This document shows positions 22,961-36,530 of a stretch of 64,000 nucleotides of DNA, piece after piece. Below the pieces are notes generated by a model. That model saw only the letters and a program-made list of their open reading frames with translations, had not been told where the DNA came from and did not search any database. Origin of the DNA: Isoetes taiwanensis (taxonomy: Eukaryota; Streptophyta; Lycopodiopsida; Isoetales; Isoetaceae); the NCBI GenBank assembly GCA_021234155.1, contig JAJEKV010000017.1, positions 15,893,455 through 15,957,454 on the forward strand. Direction: 5' to 3'. Both the position numbers and the translations under genes were made by a program. How positions within the stretch are numbered: the first letter of the stretch is position 1; every line of letters begins with the position of its first letter.

Positions 22961-23884
22961 TTCCGTATTTCATATTCTAAAACCTTTTTTTTTGGGTTGC
23001 CCCTAGGGGGGCAAGCCCTTGTTTATGTGGGGTTTATGGCATATTCTGAGTATATGCTAATATATGCCAGGAATATGCCAATGACTGCTAAAAACTTACT
23101 GTAGAGTGTAAATGCCGGTCGTTAGCTGCTCTTGGGCAACTATTTGAAAACCGCTAACCGGATTCTACAATCTGTGCCGCCCCTTGGAGTCAAAGCGGAT
23201 CATTTTGGACTTCCAAAGGCGTAGTGGGGTTGGATGATGTATTACCCATCTACCCAGTTTTTGCCCTGAAACGGAAACGAATTTGGTTTCGTTCCAATCG
23301 ATAGCACATCAAGTTGTGAAGAGGATAATCGATAATGGGGTTTGTTAGGTGCTGCAGGGGAAATAGACGTCCAATCTCCACAATCTGTATATGCCAGAAC
23401 GAATGATGTCATCTTATAGGAAGAACTCTACCACTCTTCTCAGGTAACATGTCCTTTTATAACATGTTGTATGCATATTGAAAGGATTGTTTTGCATTGT
23501 AGTCAATGTTATCTTGAATTCCATAAACAGCTGGCATATCTAAATAGCAAGCTACTCTTCTGTAAAATCATTACTAAATTGTGTAGATACAGATTCATGA
23601 CCTTGCTCAAAAAGCCATTCTACTTTGAATAATTTCCTCCTCTTATCTGCTGGTTATAGAATAAAATGAATGTGGCAAGAGATGGCTGCAATTACACCTC
23701 AATGGTCAACGACCTATGTAGGTGATATATTTAGACCTGTGACTGCAAATGATGGAGTCGATGATAAGCAATTGAGCAGAAAAGGTGGTATCAGTCATTG
23801 CGGATTGGAGGAAGCACATGCTGCTTGTACAAAGGGCGTTCCAAATTATTGTCTGGCTCAGAATTGTATTCATGATATTTATAA
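22961..23884. other. No gene recognised
   Basis: The open frame at 23670-23942 overlaps the start of the PPR relic and may be its broken upstream part. Nothing else is supported. Confidence 0.4.
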
Positions 23885-24525
23885 GTGGTCTTCCGTATCA
23901 AGGTCCTGTCAGATTGCAAAAGGGCACATGCCCACGTTATGAAAAGTGGTCTCGGACAGGATAGATATGTGGCAAATTTAGTTTTGGGCATGTATCACAG
24001 ATCTGGATGTTTGGAAGATGCTCTCAAGATGTTTATCAATCTCCGCCACAGAAATGTGGTCTCTTGGAATATTATGATTGCGGTTTATATTCATGCTAGG
24101 CAGATGAACGAAGCGTTGTTTTTTTTCAACCAAATGCACACGTCGGGTGTGAGAAGAAATGTGGTTTCATGGAATTCAATAATATCCGGATATGTGCGGC
24201 AAGAACATCTTGACCATGCCCTGGAATTGTTCAAACAAATGCAGCAGGAAGGCATTGTGCCAAGTGTGGTAACTTGGACTGCTATAATCACGGGATGTGC
24301 ACAATAAGAACGTGGGGATGAAGCCTTGCATTATTTCGAAAAATGTATGAGCATGGGGAGAGACGGATAAGGTAACTTATGTTAGCATTCTGCATGCGCA
24401 TGTCGGCCAAGCTCTTATGAGGGGTAAAAATATTCATGCCCTGCATAGATGTCTTTGTGGCCACGGCATTGGTTAATATGTATGCAAAATGTAAATTGTT
24501 GGATCACGGGGTGCACCGCCTTTAA
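23885..24525 (+). pseudogene. Pentatricopeptide-repeat (PPR) gene relic
   Basis: The open part 23885-24307 contains successive PPR repeats: AHAHVMKSGLGQDRYVANLV, CLEDALKMFINLRHRNVVSW, RNVVSWNSIISGYVRQEHLD and IVPSVVTWTAIITGCAQ. These follow the 35-residue helix-turn-helix rhythm of the PLS class, which acts in organelle RNA editing and processing. After a TAA at 24305-24307, decayed repeats continue in other frames, including ATALVNMYAKCKLLDHG near 24455-24510. The N-terminus and any C-terminal E/DYW domain are missing. Confidence 0.75.
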
Positions 24526-27500
24526 TTACAGTAAGGTAATCTCACAAAAGGTTTAAGCTCAAAGAGATGGATGTTTTAAACCAAATCTTTGTCTCTATGC
24601 TACTGATTATGTCTTATGTTAAGCTTAATCGAGTTAGTATCTTATTATGGGCAAAGTAGTGCACCAAGCCCATGCACTTCTCTTTTCTTTTCAAATTTCT
24701 AATTTCTTTTTCTTTGTAGCTGGTCTAATTTCCTTACTCTAGTTGGTGGCCCTTAAAGATGTTTCTATCATTTGTCGTCCTCATAGATGTGAAATGTGCT
24801 ATTTTGCAAGGAAATTCATCAAAACCGAATGGCTTAGATGATATTGTAGAGACACTAGAAGAAGCCATCCAAATGAATAACTCGTTCCTCAAGAACCTAG
24901 CAGTTCTATATTCACGCTGAATCATGAAACCATTTTCAAATGGATTGGGTAATTATTTGAAAAAGTTAACGGGAGATTGGAAAAGAAATTCCTTGATTCT
25001 ATGCAATTATTGCTTTCGGGCCATGTGGAAGTGATTGTGGCATTGTCAATGTCTGGGCAAAAAAAATCGGAGGTGCATTTGGTGGAGAGAAAGCAACCGT
25101 GGAGGCCGAGAAGCGGGAAGTGACTCATGGAAGCAATATATGCATCATGCAACATGGTATTGTCTCGCACTCATCCTTTAAAAAGTAGAGTCTAGATTCT
25201 CAATGCTAAATCTTGGTGAAATTGGGGATGTTGTTTATACATTTGGCGACTTTTATTAGGGGAGCTTTTTGTTTGGGGATAATCAACATAAAATGGGTAA
25301 AGTTCGAAAAAGACTGAATATGTTATGGAAGACTGGCTGAATTACATGAGAATCTCATAGCTATGCTTTAGTCCGCCCACGTTTGAGTTTGACATGCATG
25401 ACCGTTAATTGCACCTTGAATGACCTAATATGTAAGAGAATCTGCAATGTTTTTAGAAAAACGATGGTTTTCCTCGAAGTGTAACTTCATATGATGGCTT
25501 TTGCAGCACAATTAAGTAACGGGAAAGATTTACCAACATCCACAAATGTATAAAAGAATAAAGAGGTTCTCTTGGTGCTTTGACATGTCGGTGTACATAT
25601 GTTGACACAAATAGTCTTATTTGTTGATTTCTTATTTCTTGCAGCCCTTTTTCCAATATGGCAAACCTGTATATTCTTCTAAGTTTGTTAAGCATCAGAT
25701 TAGGTCAAGAAATTCATCCTAGTCGGGAAGAAGATTCCAAAACATTCTCAAGGCACAAAATAAGGAAGGCTATTTATGGACGTATGTGTCACCAAAATTT
25801 CTCATGGAGCGGGTTACTTCTCTCTACTTCTCATACATATTTTTATTGATGGCCAACATGTTGATGTTTGTCTTTGCTTTGTATGGCGGTCGGATACATT
25901 GCAAACATTTAGGCTTCCTAGGCCTGTCCTTGTATTGGAGGTATAGTCCGTGGAGTTCTTAGGCCGAATTCAAACTCAACAAACCCGACCAGGTGTATTA
26001 TATTTGGTAATTTCTTTGTGCTTACAATTATATGGTTCATGTTTTTCTGTGCCAAATGATTAATTTTGTAACACTCTTTGCAGCATTTGCCATGTTAATA
26101 TCGGGTAGGCCATTTTCAGGCTATGAGACTAAAATCAAGAATGGAAACATTGTCGTGAGGCATACTAAATTGGTGAAAGGATCGAGATTCAAAGTACAAA
26201 AGACAGTACCTCAAGAGGAAAGGGATCTATATGCCTGGCATGCACTGGTGGATAGGTTCCTGTATGGTGCAGAAAAATGGTGTTAATCTAGATTTGTTTG
26301 AACATGACTCTGAAGATGACGATGATGATGAGGAGGTGGCTCTACCGTGGTAGTTGGCATGTAATATTTTATCTGGCATTGTAGGCATTTTGAATGTTTG
26401 ATCAATAAATGTTAACCTTAATTTGCTTGTTAGGAGGAGGTGGCTCTACCGTGGTAGCTAGGATGTAATATGTGATCTGGCATTGTACGCATTTGGAATG
26501 TTTGATATGACAATCAATAAATGTTAATGTAATTTGCTTGTTAGAAGTTTTGGTCGTAAATGACAAAAAGGTAGGGCTCAATGAATGGAACCATTAGCTC
26601 CATTAGCTGAATAAACACCAAAAAGGAACTTTGGAGCAAGTATCATTTACTTTATGGCTAAGTGGTGCGCTATGTCTAAGCGATTCCTTTTTGTATACAT
26701 GAATGTCTTGGGAGATATGAGAGATATGGGTCTAGAAAAAGATTCAGCAGATAATTCCAAGTTAGGCTTCCACAAAAAGCCTATGTTAGTAAGTAGCAGA
26801 AGGAGGAGAAAAGACATGCCTGTCCAGTTGGCGCGCACGTATTTTGTGTCACGAGAGTTGTTGCTGCAACCATGGCACCTTTTTCAACTACAACACCATC
26901 AAGGAGAGTTGACCCATTCTCATAAAGGAATTGTCCTCTATCGTGCATTGGATCTCGTGACTTTTGTAGGTCATTCTGTCTATTATTATATACTAGAAAA
27001 AGTGCCCAGCGTTGTTGGGCTTTTCTCCGAGATCGAATTCAAAAGTTAATAAGATTTATAAATTCAAGGGATGAAAATTCATATATGTTGTCATTTCCAT
27101 TATTTTATAACGTGGTTATTTCAATATTTCTCATCTAAGTTACAAATTTATAGACCAAGAGCCATGTTTTCAAAAGCTTTGCGAGAAGGGAAAGAAAACT
27201 TTGGAATACCTTTGAATGACATTTTAAGTTATTTGGGTTGGAAACCTACTATGCTATGCTATGAGAAACAAATAAATCTATCGAAGAACTTGATGTACAC
27301 TAACTCCCCATAATCATTATACTATTCCCCCTTTGCAATGGTAATTCCACTCTATATTTTTGCAATACACTGCCATCCTCTATCAGTGATAATTCTCTGG
27401 ATGCCCAGCTTTTATGCTTCAAGTTTCTATGTATAAGTTTAGGAAACAATTGTTGTTTCCATCATTTAGACACTCTATGTCCAGACCAAACCATGTGTTA

Positions 27501-29089
27501 TTATGGTGTTAAAGAAAAGTCTACTTTCACTACAATATGATGTAATGAACAGAACTAATGGGACCATGGATTATGAAGCCAGGAATATAGAACCAACTAA
27601 GGCAAAATGCCCCTGCAGAATCGACGCACATGTATATAAACAAGAAAACCGTTGAAGCTCCTGAACATAGCATACAATAGGGTCTCAAAAAACAAGAAAA
27701 TAGTAAGAGGGTTGTCCTAAGCACTATGGTCCAAGTAAAGGCAATCCATTCCGAAAAAACAAACAACTATAAGACATCAACTATCAAACATGTTTGGAAA
27801 CTGATATCTTGATACCTAATTATGGGAAAATAATTGCAACGTTTGATTATCCATTCTTTCATATGAACATCGTAGTAATAAAACTATCTCTAGCAATATA
27901 TTAAATTTGTTTGCAGATACAAGATACAGTGTTTGGAATATGTGACACATTGCAAAAGCATTTCATCTAGTTCTTTTGGCAACATCAATAGGGCAATCTC
28001 GTATGTATATGACCTCAAGTGTTAAAGATTTCTAGATTTCTAGAATATACTTGGGCAGTAGGGCATGAATCAAAAGACAACGAGCTTGACCTTTAGGGTG
28101 TGGTTCATGCATTCTGCAACTCCATTTTGTTCAATCGGGTAGTATCAGGAGGTTCAATAGTAAATAGCTAGTGGAAAAATAGAAAAGACAGTCATTGTCT
28201 TTATTTCACTTGGACAAGACATGTTATTGATTAAGCATGATAGCACGTCGTGTCTGGGACCAGAAGTCCTCCACATTACTGTTATGACCATGAGGGCATG
28301 TTCATAGGAGGATGGACCTAGGAAGATTGTGGTAGGTCACATTAGTCATGATTGGGAGAATTCTTATTTCTAAACTTATATAAACTACAATGATTGTGCG
28401 TGTTGTCAACACATATATTTACAAAAAGCAAATGTTGTCTCATGGACCAATTGGCTTCCATCTACATGATAAGGATCAGTTTGGGATCCATGTGCAGTTA
28501 ATCCTTCTATATATCCTTGTAAGTTTATTTTCCATGTTATTTTCCCCCACCTCTCCAGTTTAAAGCGTGTTTACACAAGAATTGTATAACTACTTGTTCA
28601 TTGTCTCAAAAGGTCAAACCATAGAAGTTAAAAGGTGGGCTTCTACATATGAGGGACTGGTGAAGATAGTGCTTCTCTATGCCAACACCAAGATTGAATA
28701 AGCCACAACAATGTTGCACATACAAGTAGACCATTCCACATATAGCATAAACAATATAGATTGAGCTTCAAGGTACATAAGAATTGAATAGAATACACTA
28801 GTTTTTTTTCTAATTCACCATGCAAAGCACTTTATCTATTAAGCTCTATAATATAGAACAAGCAACCCGAGTATTGATCAAACCTAAACAAACCCATTTT
28901 CTACAATAACTGTGAAAACACACTCTCGGCCCATCGAAGGACAACCCCTTGTGATGCAAATGGGTACCATCACCTTCACAAAATGTCAATGTTTTAAAAT
29001 AGCAATTTCGATTCAAATACTCTGTTGTCTACAACTATGACTTAAGCCACTTCACTCTTCGGCCATGGAGGGCAACCCTCCTCTTGGCC
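24526..29089. other. Long stretch without a supportable gene
   Basis: The longest frames (26032-26286 with SGYETKIKNGNIVVRHTKLV, 26654-27049, 27071-27313) have no recognisable domain. Some weakly coding-like text occurs at 24960-25130 (KKFLDSMQLLLSGHVEVIVA) but in broken frames. 26315-26520 holds a short direct repeat (ggaggtggctctaccgtggtagc, twice). The region is otherwise AT-rich. Confidence 0.4.
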
Positions 29090-32000
29090 TTTTTTTTTTT
29101 TTTTTTTTTTTTTATAGCAAGAGTCAGTTTTACCATTAATTATAAAATCTCAGGTACATAGCATGGCGGTGCTTTATAAGGAAGCACATGAAAAGGTAAC
29201 AGATCATTTTAGAGCATCATATTATCAATATGAGCTCTATTACAACAAGCCTAACAAAGTATCAGCAGGAAAAATAGCAGTATGCTAATAATCCAGTAAC
29301 AAAATGATCCTAGGTGTGAACAGCTCCAAGAAGTCTGAATTCACTTGTTGAGGAAGGTAACTCTCTGTTTGAACTGCAAACACCTGCAAAAAGGCAATCC
29401 TTCCCGAAAAATAAAATAGATCAAGATTAGACAAGAGCAAGAGTGTGACTGGTAGATGGCTATGGAAGAGGGAGTCCATGATCAGTGAAGAAGACATCAT
29501 TGAAGTAGGCATTAAAGGGGTCAGTGGATCCAAAGAAGTATTGATTCGGGCCCCAATTATTGGTGAAGAAAAGCCTGAATTTATCTCTGTCCTCCAGTAA
29601 AATCAGCAAGGAGCCATACAGATCAGCTAGAAGTTTATGATTGTAGTACATGGTTCTGTATCTTGTCAGCTGCCTTTCAGTGAGAATGAAATGATGATTG
29701 GCCAAGAAAGCCCAAAGGCAGTGAATCTGAACCACTTCCCTGCAAAAGATAGATGCCCAAAGGTCTTCACTTTCTTTCAGATACCTCATGTGTCCCCTCT
29801 TCATAAGAAAAGACTCCATAGATGTTGCCAAGTCATTTTTCATGACTCGATCCACTGAGTGTTGGCTGAATGGCGAGTTGTCATCGAATTTCCTTGCTCC
29901 CTCACCACGCAGGAAATCAAGATATTCTAGGTTCATCAGAAAGGAAAACATTAGAATCCACAACATTTAAATTGGAAGCAAATAAATTGTAAACCCCCCT
30001 ATAAGCACCATAAAGCTCCCATTTCCTGTCATGATTAGTTCCAAATTTATTTTTATGAGCAGTAGCAATAGTTTCAAAGTCAAATCTTAATCCAGAAAGC
30101 TGAAGGTCTTTTCTTCCCATACAAAACACGATTTCTAGCCTTCCAGATATTCCAACGAGCAATGAAAATAACTGTGCTATTAAAACTGTCATCATTTTGG
30201 ATCAAGGAAAGCAAATTTCCATCATAATGAATCCCAAACTTTCCAGCAATCCAATTCCAAAAACCATTCAACTTAGTGCAGCTGAAAATGTGAGACATAT
30301 CCTCAATATCATTGCATCCCAAAGGGCAATCTGGCATAATATTAGGATATCTTTTGGAAAGGGAGTGTAAGTTACTTAAGCTGCCATTTGCAAGAAGCCA
30401 TATACAATAGGAAATTTTGGGAGGGCAGTATGAATCCCAAACATTCTTGAAGAGACCTTTTAGCTGAGCATGATTAATACCCCATTTGGTCATTGCCTTG
30501 ATATTATTAGGATCATAGGATAAGGACTTATAGACATCTCTCACTTTGTAATCAAACTTGCCTTTCAGAGACCAGTCACCTTTCCCCGAGTTAGGAGAAA
30601 GATTTGACAAAAAAGGCTTGATGAGGAGATAGACTTTTCTATCAGAGGAGGTATCTCTGATGATATTTTTAAGAGCAGTCCAAGAAATTAGTCTACCTCC
30701 AATTAAAAGATCTCTTATGTAATACAGACCAGCATCATGCCATTTCTTACATATCCTAGGGTGCTTGATTGCCAGAACATTGGAATTATGATTAGCTAGG
30801 ATGGGGTTCCAAAAGATAGGCATATCAGAGTGCAAATGATCTGATGAGATGAATTGGAAATGGGGAGAGATGGAATTCCAAGCCTTAATCAGATTGCTCA
30901 TCAAAGGAGAAATATTTGGGGCGGTTTTCAAATGAATAAAGGCAGAGTTTGGTAACAGATGATGAACAGATGGATGACCAGAAGGATGGCTGAGATTAAT
31001 CCAGAATCTGATGAATTTGTGAGCAAGAGATTGGCTCCCATAAATGGATTTCCAAACAAATTTACCTGCAAGAGATTGGGCTTGGAGGAAAAGGTCCTTA
31101 CAGCCAAGACCACCTGCTGTTTTTGTCTTGCAGATATAATTCCAGTTAACCAAGTGACTGCCTTTCCAAATAAAATTTCTGATTATTTTCTGAAGCTCAA
31201 GATAAATACACTTAGGAGCAACAAGAGCAGTAGAGAAGTAGACATGAGAGCTTGCAAGAACAGAGTTAGCAATGATAGTTCTACCAACTAGGGTGAGATA
31301 ATTCCTGTAATTATTCAGCTTTTTTTTTTATTCTTTGAAGAATAGGATCCCAAAGCCCTTTTAAGCTGTGATCTAGAGATAAAGGCATTCCTAAAAGCTT
31401 AGTAGCTTGACCCGAAGGGAGAACATTAATACCAAGAACCTGCTGATGGGGAAGATCACCAATAATTAAGCTTTTATTGACATTGAGATAAATCCTAGAA
31501 GCAGCTGAGAATTGATAAATGACTTTTAGGAAACAATCAATATTTGCCAAGTCAGCTTCAAGGAAGGAGAAAGTGTCATCAGCATATTGAAGCATGGTGA
31601 GATACTCATCTGAGTTAGGGAGTTTAAGACCCTTGATTAGGCCATTTTCCTGATAATAAGAGATGACTTTTGTGAGCAAATCAGCTGCTACTAGAAATAG
31701 ATAAGGTGCAAGAGGACACCGTTGTCTAACACCACAGGATAGAGAGAAAAAACCAGAGGGCACACCATTAATAAGCACAGCCGATTTGGATCTAAGATTA
31801 AGTCCAAGGATCAGATTGATGAGCTTGGGATGAAAACCAAGCTTGGCCATGGCAAATTCTAGAAAATCCCATCTGACCGAGTCAAAGGCTCTCTTGAAGT
31901 CCAATTTGAGAAGAATGCAATTTTGGTTTGAAATTTTGTTCCAATGTAAACCCTCCATAGCTGCCACATAATTATCAAAAATGTATCTCTTAGGGAGGAA

Positions 32001-33625
32001 AGCTGACTGATTGGGACTGATATTTCTTTGAAGATAGCTATTGATTCTCAGAGCAATAATCTTGGCACAAAGCTTATAAGAAGTATTAGTGAGAGAGATA
32101 GGTCTCCAATCTTGAAACTTATTAGGATGATCAACTTTTGGAATCAAAGCTATGAAACCACTAGCAATAGAAGTCTGAAGGCAGTCATTATTCCAGAAGT
32201 CATGAATCATGGAAGTAATATCGTCTTTAAGGATATCCCAGAACTTAACATAAAACTCAGCTGGCAGTCCATCAGGACCTGGAGACTTTCCCTTGCTGAA
32301 AGAAGAAAGGGTAGATAAGATTTCAAGATGAGAAGGAGGATCGCTTATAGAAGCATTCATCACTTCAGGAGCAGCAGACAGGATATCATTGACCAGGTTT
32401 TTAAATTCACTTGATTTTGCCATGTCATTAAGAGGAATAGGCTTGTTCTTAAAAATATCCATATATTTGTCTCTGAAGAAAGAAGCAATGTCAGGGTGTG
32501 AAGAATATTTATTTCCACTATCATCCTCAACTTCTGTAATAGAGTTTCTGAGCACCCTGCTTTTAGCTACCTTGAAGAAAAATTTTGAGCTACCAGAATC
32601 CATCTGATTAGAGTATTTGATCTTACATCTGATGGCAGATCCCTTGGCCTCCATCTCCTCAATGTTCCTAATCTTTCTTTCCAGAACTTCCTCTCCAATT
32701 TGCAGGTTTAAATTAGTTGGATCTTGTTGAAGTAAAGATCTGACTTCCTTCATGAACATGAGAAGTTGATTCTTTTCCTTTTCACTCTGAAGATGCCTAT
32801 CTTTGGATCATTTTTTGATCCAAGATTCAATAGCTTTGATTTTAGAATAGAACTGATTCCCCTGATGCATACCTATGTTACCAGCAGCAATATTATCCAT
32901 TCTGACAGAAAGATCCTCATAGAAGGCAGTAAACTGAGAGCAGAAGTTCTCATTATCCAGGAGAGATGTATTGAACTTATAAGGGGTACTTCCTTGCCTT
33001 TGAATTCTGGTGACATGAGAAGTATGTAGAAACTGAGGTTGATGATCAGAAATAGAAGTTCCTTCATCACTAGAGACATAACTGTTATCCCAGAAGGAAG
33101 TGGAAGGATTGGAAACATAAAATCTATCCAAAGTACAGTAGACTCTGTCTTTATCTTTTTGCTTATTGGACCAGGTATAATTGGCAGTTGAAGAGGGAAT
33201 ATAGATCGGGCCATTATCTGATAGAAGAGAGTCCCAGGCTTGTCTCTCAGATCTAGACATATTGATTTTGTTCCCTAATTTCAGGTCCCAGGAAGGAGTG
33301 TTATTGAAGTCCCCAGCTAGAATCCAATTATCCAAATTTTGAGAGGCTAGCCAAGAATTGATCTCTTTCCAAACAGGTTCTCTATCATTTGGATTAGTTG
33401 GAGCATAGATATTGACAATACCAAAGACAGAGTTGGAAACAGAAAGAGAAACAGCTTGCCAGGTTCTGAAGGGACCATTATAACAAGAGATATGATTGAG
33501 GTCAGCCCTCCAGATGATAGCAAGGCCACCACTCGGCCCAGCAGACTCAATCCAAATAGATGAGGAATTGGGATAAATCCATTCACCCAAGTTACTAGAT
33601 TCAAAGGAAGGAAGCTTGGTCTCAA
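29090..33625 (-). mobile_element. 5'-truncated L1-type LINE retrotransposon
   Basis: The element reads on the minus strand from about 33625 to a 24-base T run at 29090-29113, which is the poly-A tail. Only the ORF2 region and downstream sequence remain. The 5' break falls just before the ETKLPSF part of the endonuclease QETK motif, so ORF1 and the 5' UTR are missing. This is typical of aborted target-primed reverse transcription. I could not find a convincing target-site duplication. 29117-30080 belongs to the 3' part, but its frame at 29966-29460 is not recognised. Confidence 0.88.
30080..33615 (-). pseudogene. LINE ORF2: endonuclease, reverse transcriptase, zf-RVT
   Basis: 33615-32808 is an APE-type endonuclease with LAGDFNNTPSWD and SDHQPQF. 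A TGA at 32808-32810 interrupts the frame, which resumes in the same phase. 32759-31311 is the reverse transcriptase: GPDGLPAEF, WRPISLTNTSYKL, LKLDFKRAFDSVRWDFLEFA, a GVRQRCPLAPYLF block and catalytic LQYADDTF. A run of nine A near 31312 causes a frameshift. The last block (31310-30080) has the zf-RVT domain with PPKISYCIWLLANG and DCPLGCNDIEDMSHIFSC. One stop and at least one frameshift make it inactive. Confidence 0.9.
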
Positions 33626-33689
33626 GGGGGAGTATTTATTGCTAATAGTTGGGTAGTGGTAGTAGTATATGTGGTGGTAGTAGTGTAGT

Positions 33690-33890
33690 GGATGTGTAGT
33701 GTCATGGTGTGTTGAATGTAGTGTAGGGTCATTTATGTTGTATCTGTTGTTCATGACATTTGACTTTGTTTCCTTGGACTCGCACACACAATTCGAAATC
33801 TTTTGTTGACCTAATTCCAGTTGCTTGCTTTGATGGGTTGCGGGTCAAGTTATTAGCCTAATTGTCTAACATCCCCCCCCCCAAACAACA
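33690..33890 (+). repeat. Dispersed repeat, uninterrupted copy
   Basis: The stretch gtagtgtcatggtgtgttg to the poly-C near 33890 recurs at 35001-35047 plus 36531-36675, where it is split by inserted elements. Confidence 0.8.
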
Positions 33891-34895
33891 AGTCCACGTC
33901 ACTTAAATTGATGCTGCCATTAGATCTTAGGAGTGGCCAGGCGAAAAATGTCTTCTGCTCTAACTTCAGAATGCCTTTTCAAATCTATTCATGTTGCTTT
34001 GCAATAGAATTCTCTTTAGAAATTGCACTAGCCATGTCTATGGCATTACAATTTCAGTACTTGATAGCAAGTTCCAAACAAAGCATGTCGGTGTTTCCAT
34101 TGTTGGAATGGCTACAGAAGAAGCAGCTTTATGCACATGATTAGATTTCTAAGGAAAAGAATATGGTTTATTATGCCATGGATATCCCAACAAAGCCTAT
34201 CACCACAATCTATATTGATAGCCATGGCACAATGTCACAAATCTTAGACAGGAAAACATCTTGATATTTAACTTAATGAAGAAAAATATCAATGCATCAA
34301 TTCAGGTCCAGGTCTTTTAAACCCAATAATCTGCCAAGCATCGCCTAACTTTGTTTCACTTGCAAAAGGCAAAAGTTAAGTCATATTTTTTTTTTCCATC
34401 CTTGTGCATTCCTAAGGAACTAAACAACCATACTTCCGTTAGTAAACTACTGATTTGGACAATTGAAGCATCTGTGTTAAGATTAATAAATGACATCATG
34501 AAAATACCACAGCCAAGCCTGCTGCATTCTTTTGTCCAACTTCCCATGAATTGTCTTAGAGGTGATCTTTTTAATAATCTTTCTCATTCACCTTTTAAAA
34601 ATTCATCTTATCTTATCTTATCTTATCTTATCTTATCTTATCTTATCTTATCTTTTCATACCTTTTGTAAGCTCCAAAACTTATTTCAAGTGACGTAAGA
34701 TTTGAGCAATTCAAGACAACATCATCCTTTATGCATAAGTATCCATCATCATGCTGGTACTTCAACACCAGCAACCATCCTGCCAGATAAAAAGTCAAAC
34801 TAGAGTTGACCTAAAATACATTAATAAGGCGCATATAGTCTTTTCATGTGCACATTATTTTCTTCTTACATTTCTTTCGTCTTATATGACTTTGT
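33891..34895. other. No gene recognised; (TCTTA)n microsatellite inside
   Basis: 34605-34654 is a pentanucleotide run of about nine TCTTA units. Short open frames on either strand have no domain. Confidence 0.5.
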
Positions 34896-35047
34896 AAATG
34901 TAAAAATAAGCATTGCTAAATCTTTGCTTATGTATGCACACAAATCCATTTGCTGAAAAGCGATGAGAATAAAAGTACTTACTCCTATGGTTGCTTAGTG
35001 CATGTGTAGTGTCATGGTGTGTTGAATGTAGTGTAGAGTCATCTATT

Positions 35048-35575
35048 TTGGTTTGGGTGCATATTCACACGGGGGGTGACTCCGGGCAATGAGAGCTGTT
35101 GGATAGGCATATTCACTCCTTATTCCTTAATCTACACCGTACGTAAAGTTCCTCGTTTGTGGGGTATGCAAGTACAAAATTTGCTATACTGTATAACAAG
35201 ATTCGCAAAATAATATAAGATTTCAAGCGGAATACTATATGGTGTTGATTTCGTACGTGCAAAATACAATTATGAGGGCTCTCGCTGCCCTATGTCATCC
35301 CCCTTGTGAATATACACCCAAACCAAAGGGGGTTTAAGGGGAATTTTAATTTAAATGTGTTAGACCCAATGGTTGTGTTAATTAATGTCAATGGTAGTTA
35401 TGTGTTGGTTGTTAATGTCAATGGTTGTTATATGTTGGTTGTTATGTGTTGGTTGTTATGTGTTGGGGGATTTAATTTTTATATGTTGGATGTTAATGGT
35501 TTGTGTTGCAAAAAAATTTTTTTGGCCCCTTCGGGGACTTAGGGACGTCACCCTCCCCCCCCCCCGGATGTGACA
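35048..35575 (+). mobile_element. Non-autonomous DNA element (MITE-like), copy 2
   Basis: The core starts tttgggtgcatattcacacg near 35048 and ends with its near-complement, gtgaatatacacccaaacca, near 35325. The inverted arms are about 50 bp. 35326-35575 matches the flank of copy 1 in inverse orientation. It lies inside the split repeat. Confidence 0.7.
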
Positions 35576-36189
35576 AAAAATTTAGAATTCAAACCAAAAA
35601 AAAACTAGAATTCATTTGAGGCTTTCATCACCTGTAGCTTTTGAATTTCATCACAATAAAACAAATAGAACATAAGTAAAAGTTACCATAAAGATAAAGC
35701 AGATTGATCCCATTATTCTGAAAGTCATAAAGTTTGCAACACCCATACACAAACATTTTTCAACTGGAATTTAACAGCAGCCTTTGGCCTCCATGGATTC
35801 TTGTGGTGAGAAACCAAAGTGGGAAACTTTTCTGCTTGTTAGCACAAGGATCTAGAAGCCTTGGAATTTGCTTAATAACTGCCTCAAAATCTAAAAATGC
35901 ATAGTAATTTTTTGCAAGCTTCATTCGGAATGAGCCATAAAACAATATCCAATAGCGCAATCCTGTATTAATCAGCTGGTAGGATGTGAAAGCCTACCAA
36001 ACCCGGCCGAAAAATTGCTGTTTTAGCATAGATAACTTAACCAAACATATGCATATCATACACTATCAAAAAGATCTTGGTGAGAGCTTTCCAACGCAAT
36101 AAAAATCATCTGAAACAGAGCTCTGGATCAAAAGTTATAATAAGAAATGTGTTGCCGGCGGGGAAACTGCACTACATGCGCCCTTCAAG

Positions 36190-36530
36190 CCCTTCATGTG
36201 CCCATTATGCACCACACACACAAAAAGAGGGCTTTTGTTGTGAGCCATTGGTTGTTGACCATTATGCACCACACGCACAAAAAAAGGCTTTTGTTGTGAG
36301 CCATTGGTTGTTGACCATTATACACCACACGCACAAAAAAGGGCTTTTGTTGTGAGCCATTGGTTGTTGACCATTGAAAAAAAAAGGCTAAAATCAATGG
36401 CTCAGAAATGGTGCACTCTAGATGTACGCATTAGTGTATCCATTTGAATACATCACGAAATCATAGGAAAACCTTAGTAAAAAGCGTACAAAAACACAAA
36501 GAAAACCCCCTGTTATTATGCTACATATTT
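36190..36530 (-). repeat. MITE-like repeat, inverted copy, with a 3x60 bp tandem run
   Basis: 36205-36375 has three tandem units of about 60 bp containing ggcttttgttgtgagccatt. 36376-36530 is the reverse complement of 20845-21000. No coding sequence is present. Confidence 0.75.

Noticed and set aside
27071-27313. mTERF-like gene fragment
   Set aside because: Only a loose Leu/Pro pattern near the end resembles the family, which is not enough to call.
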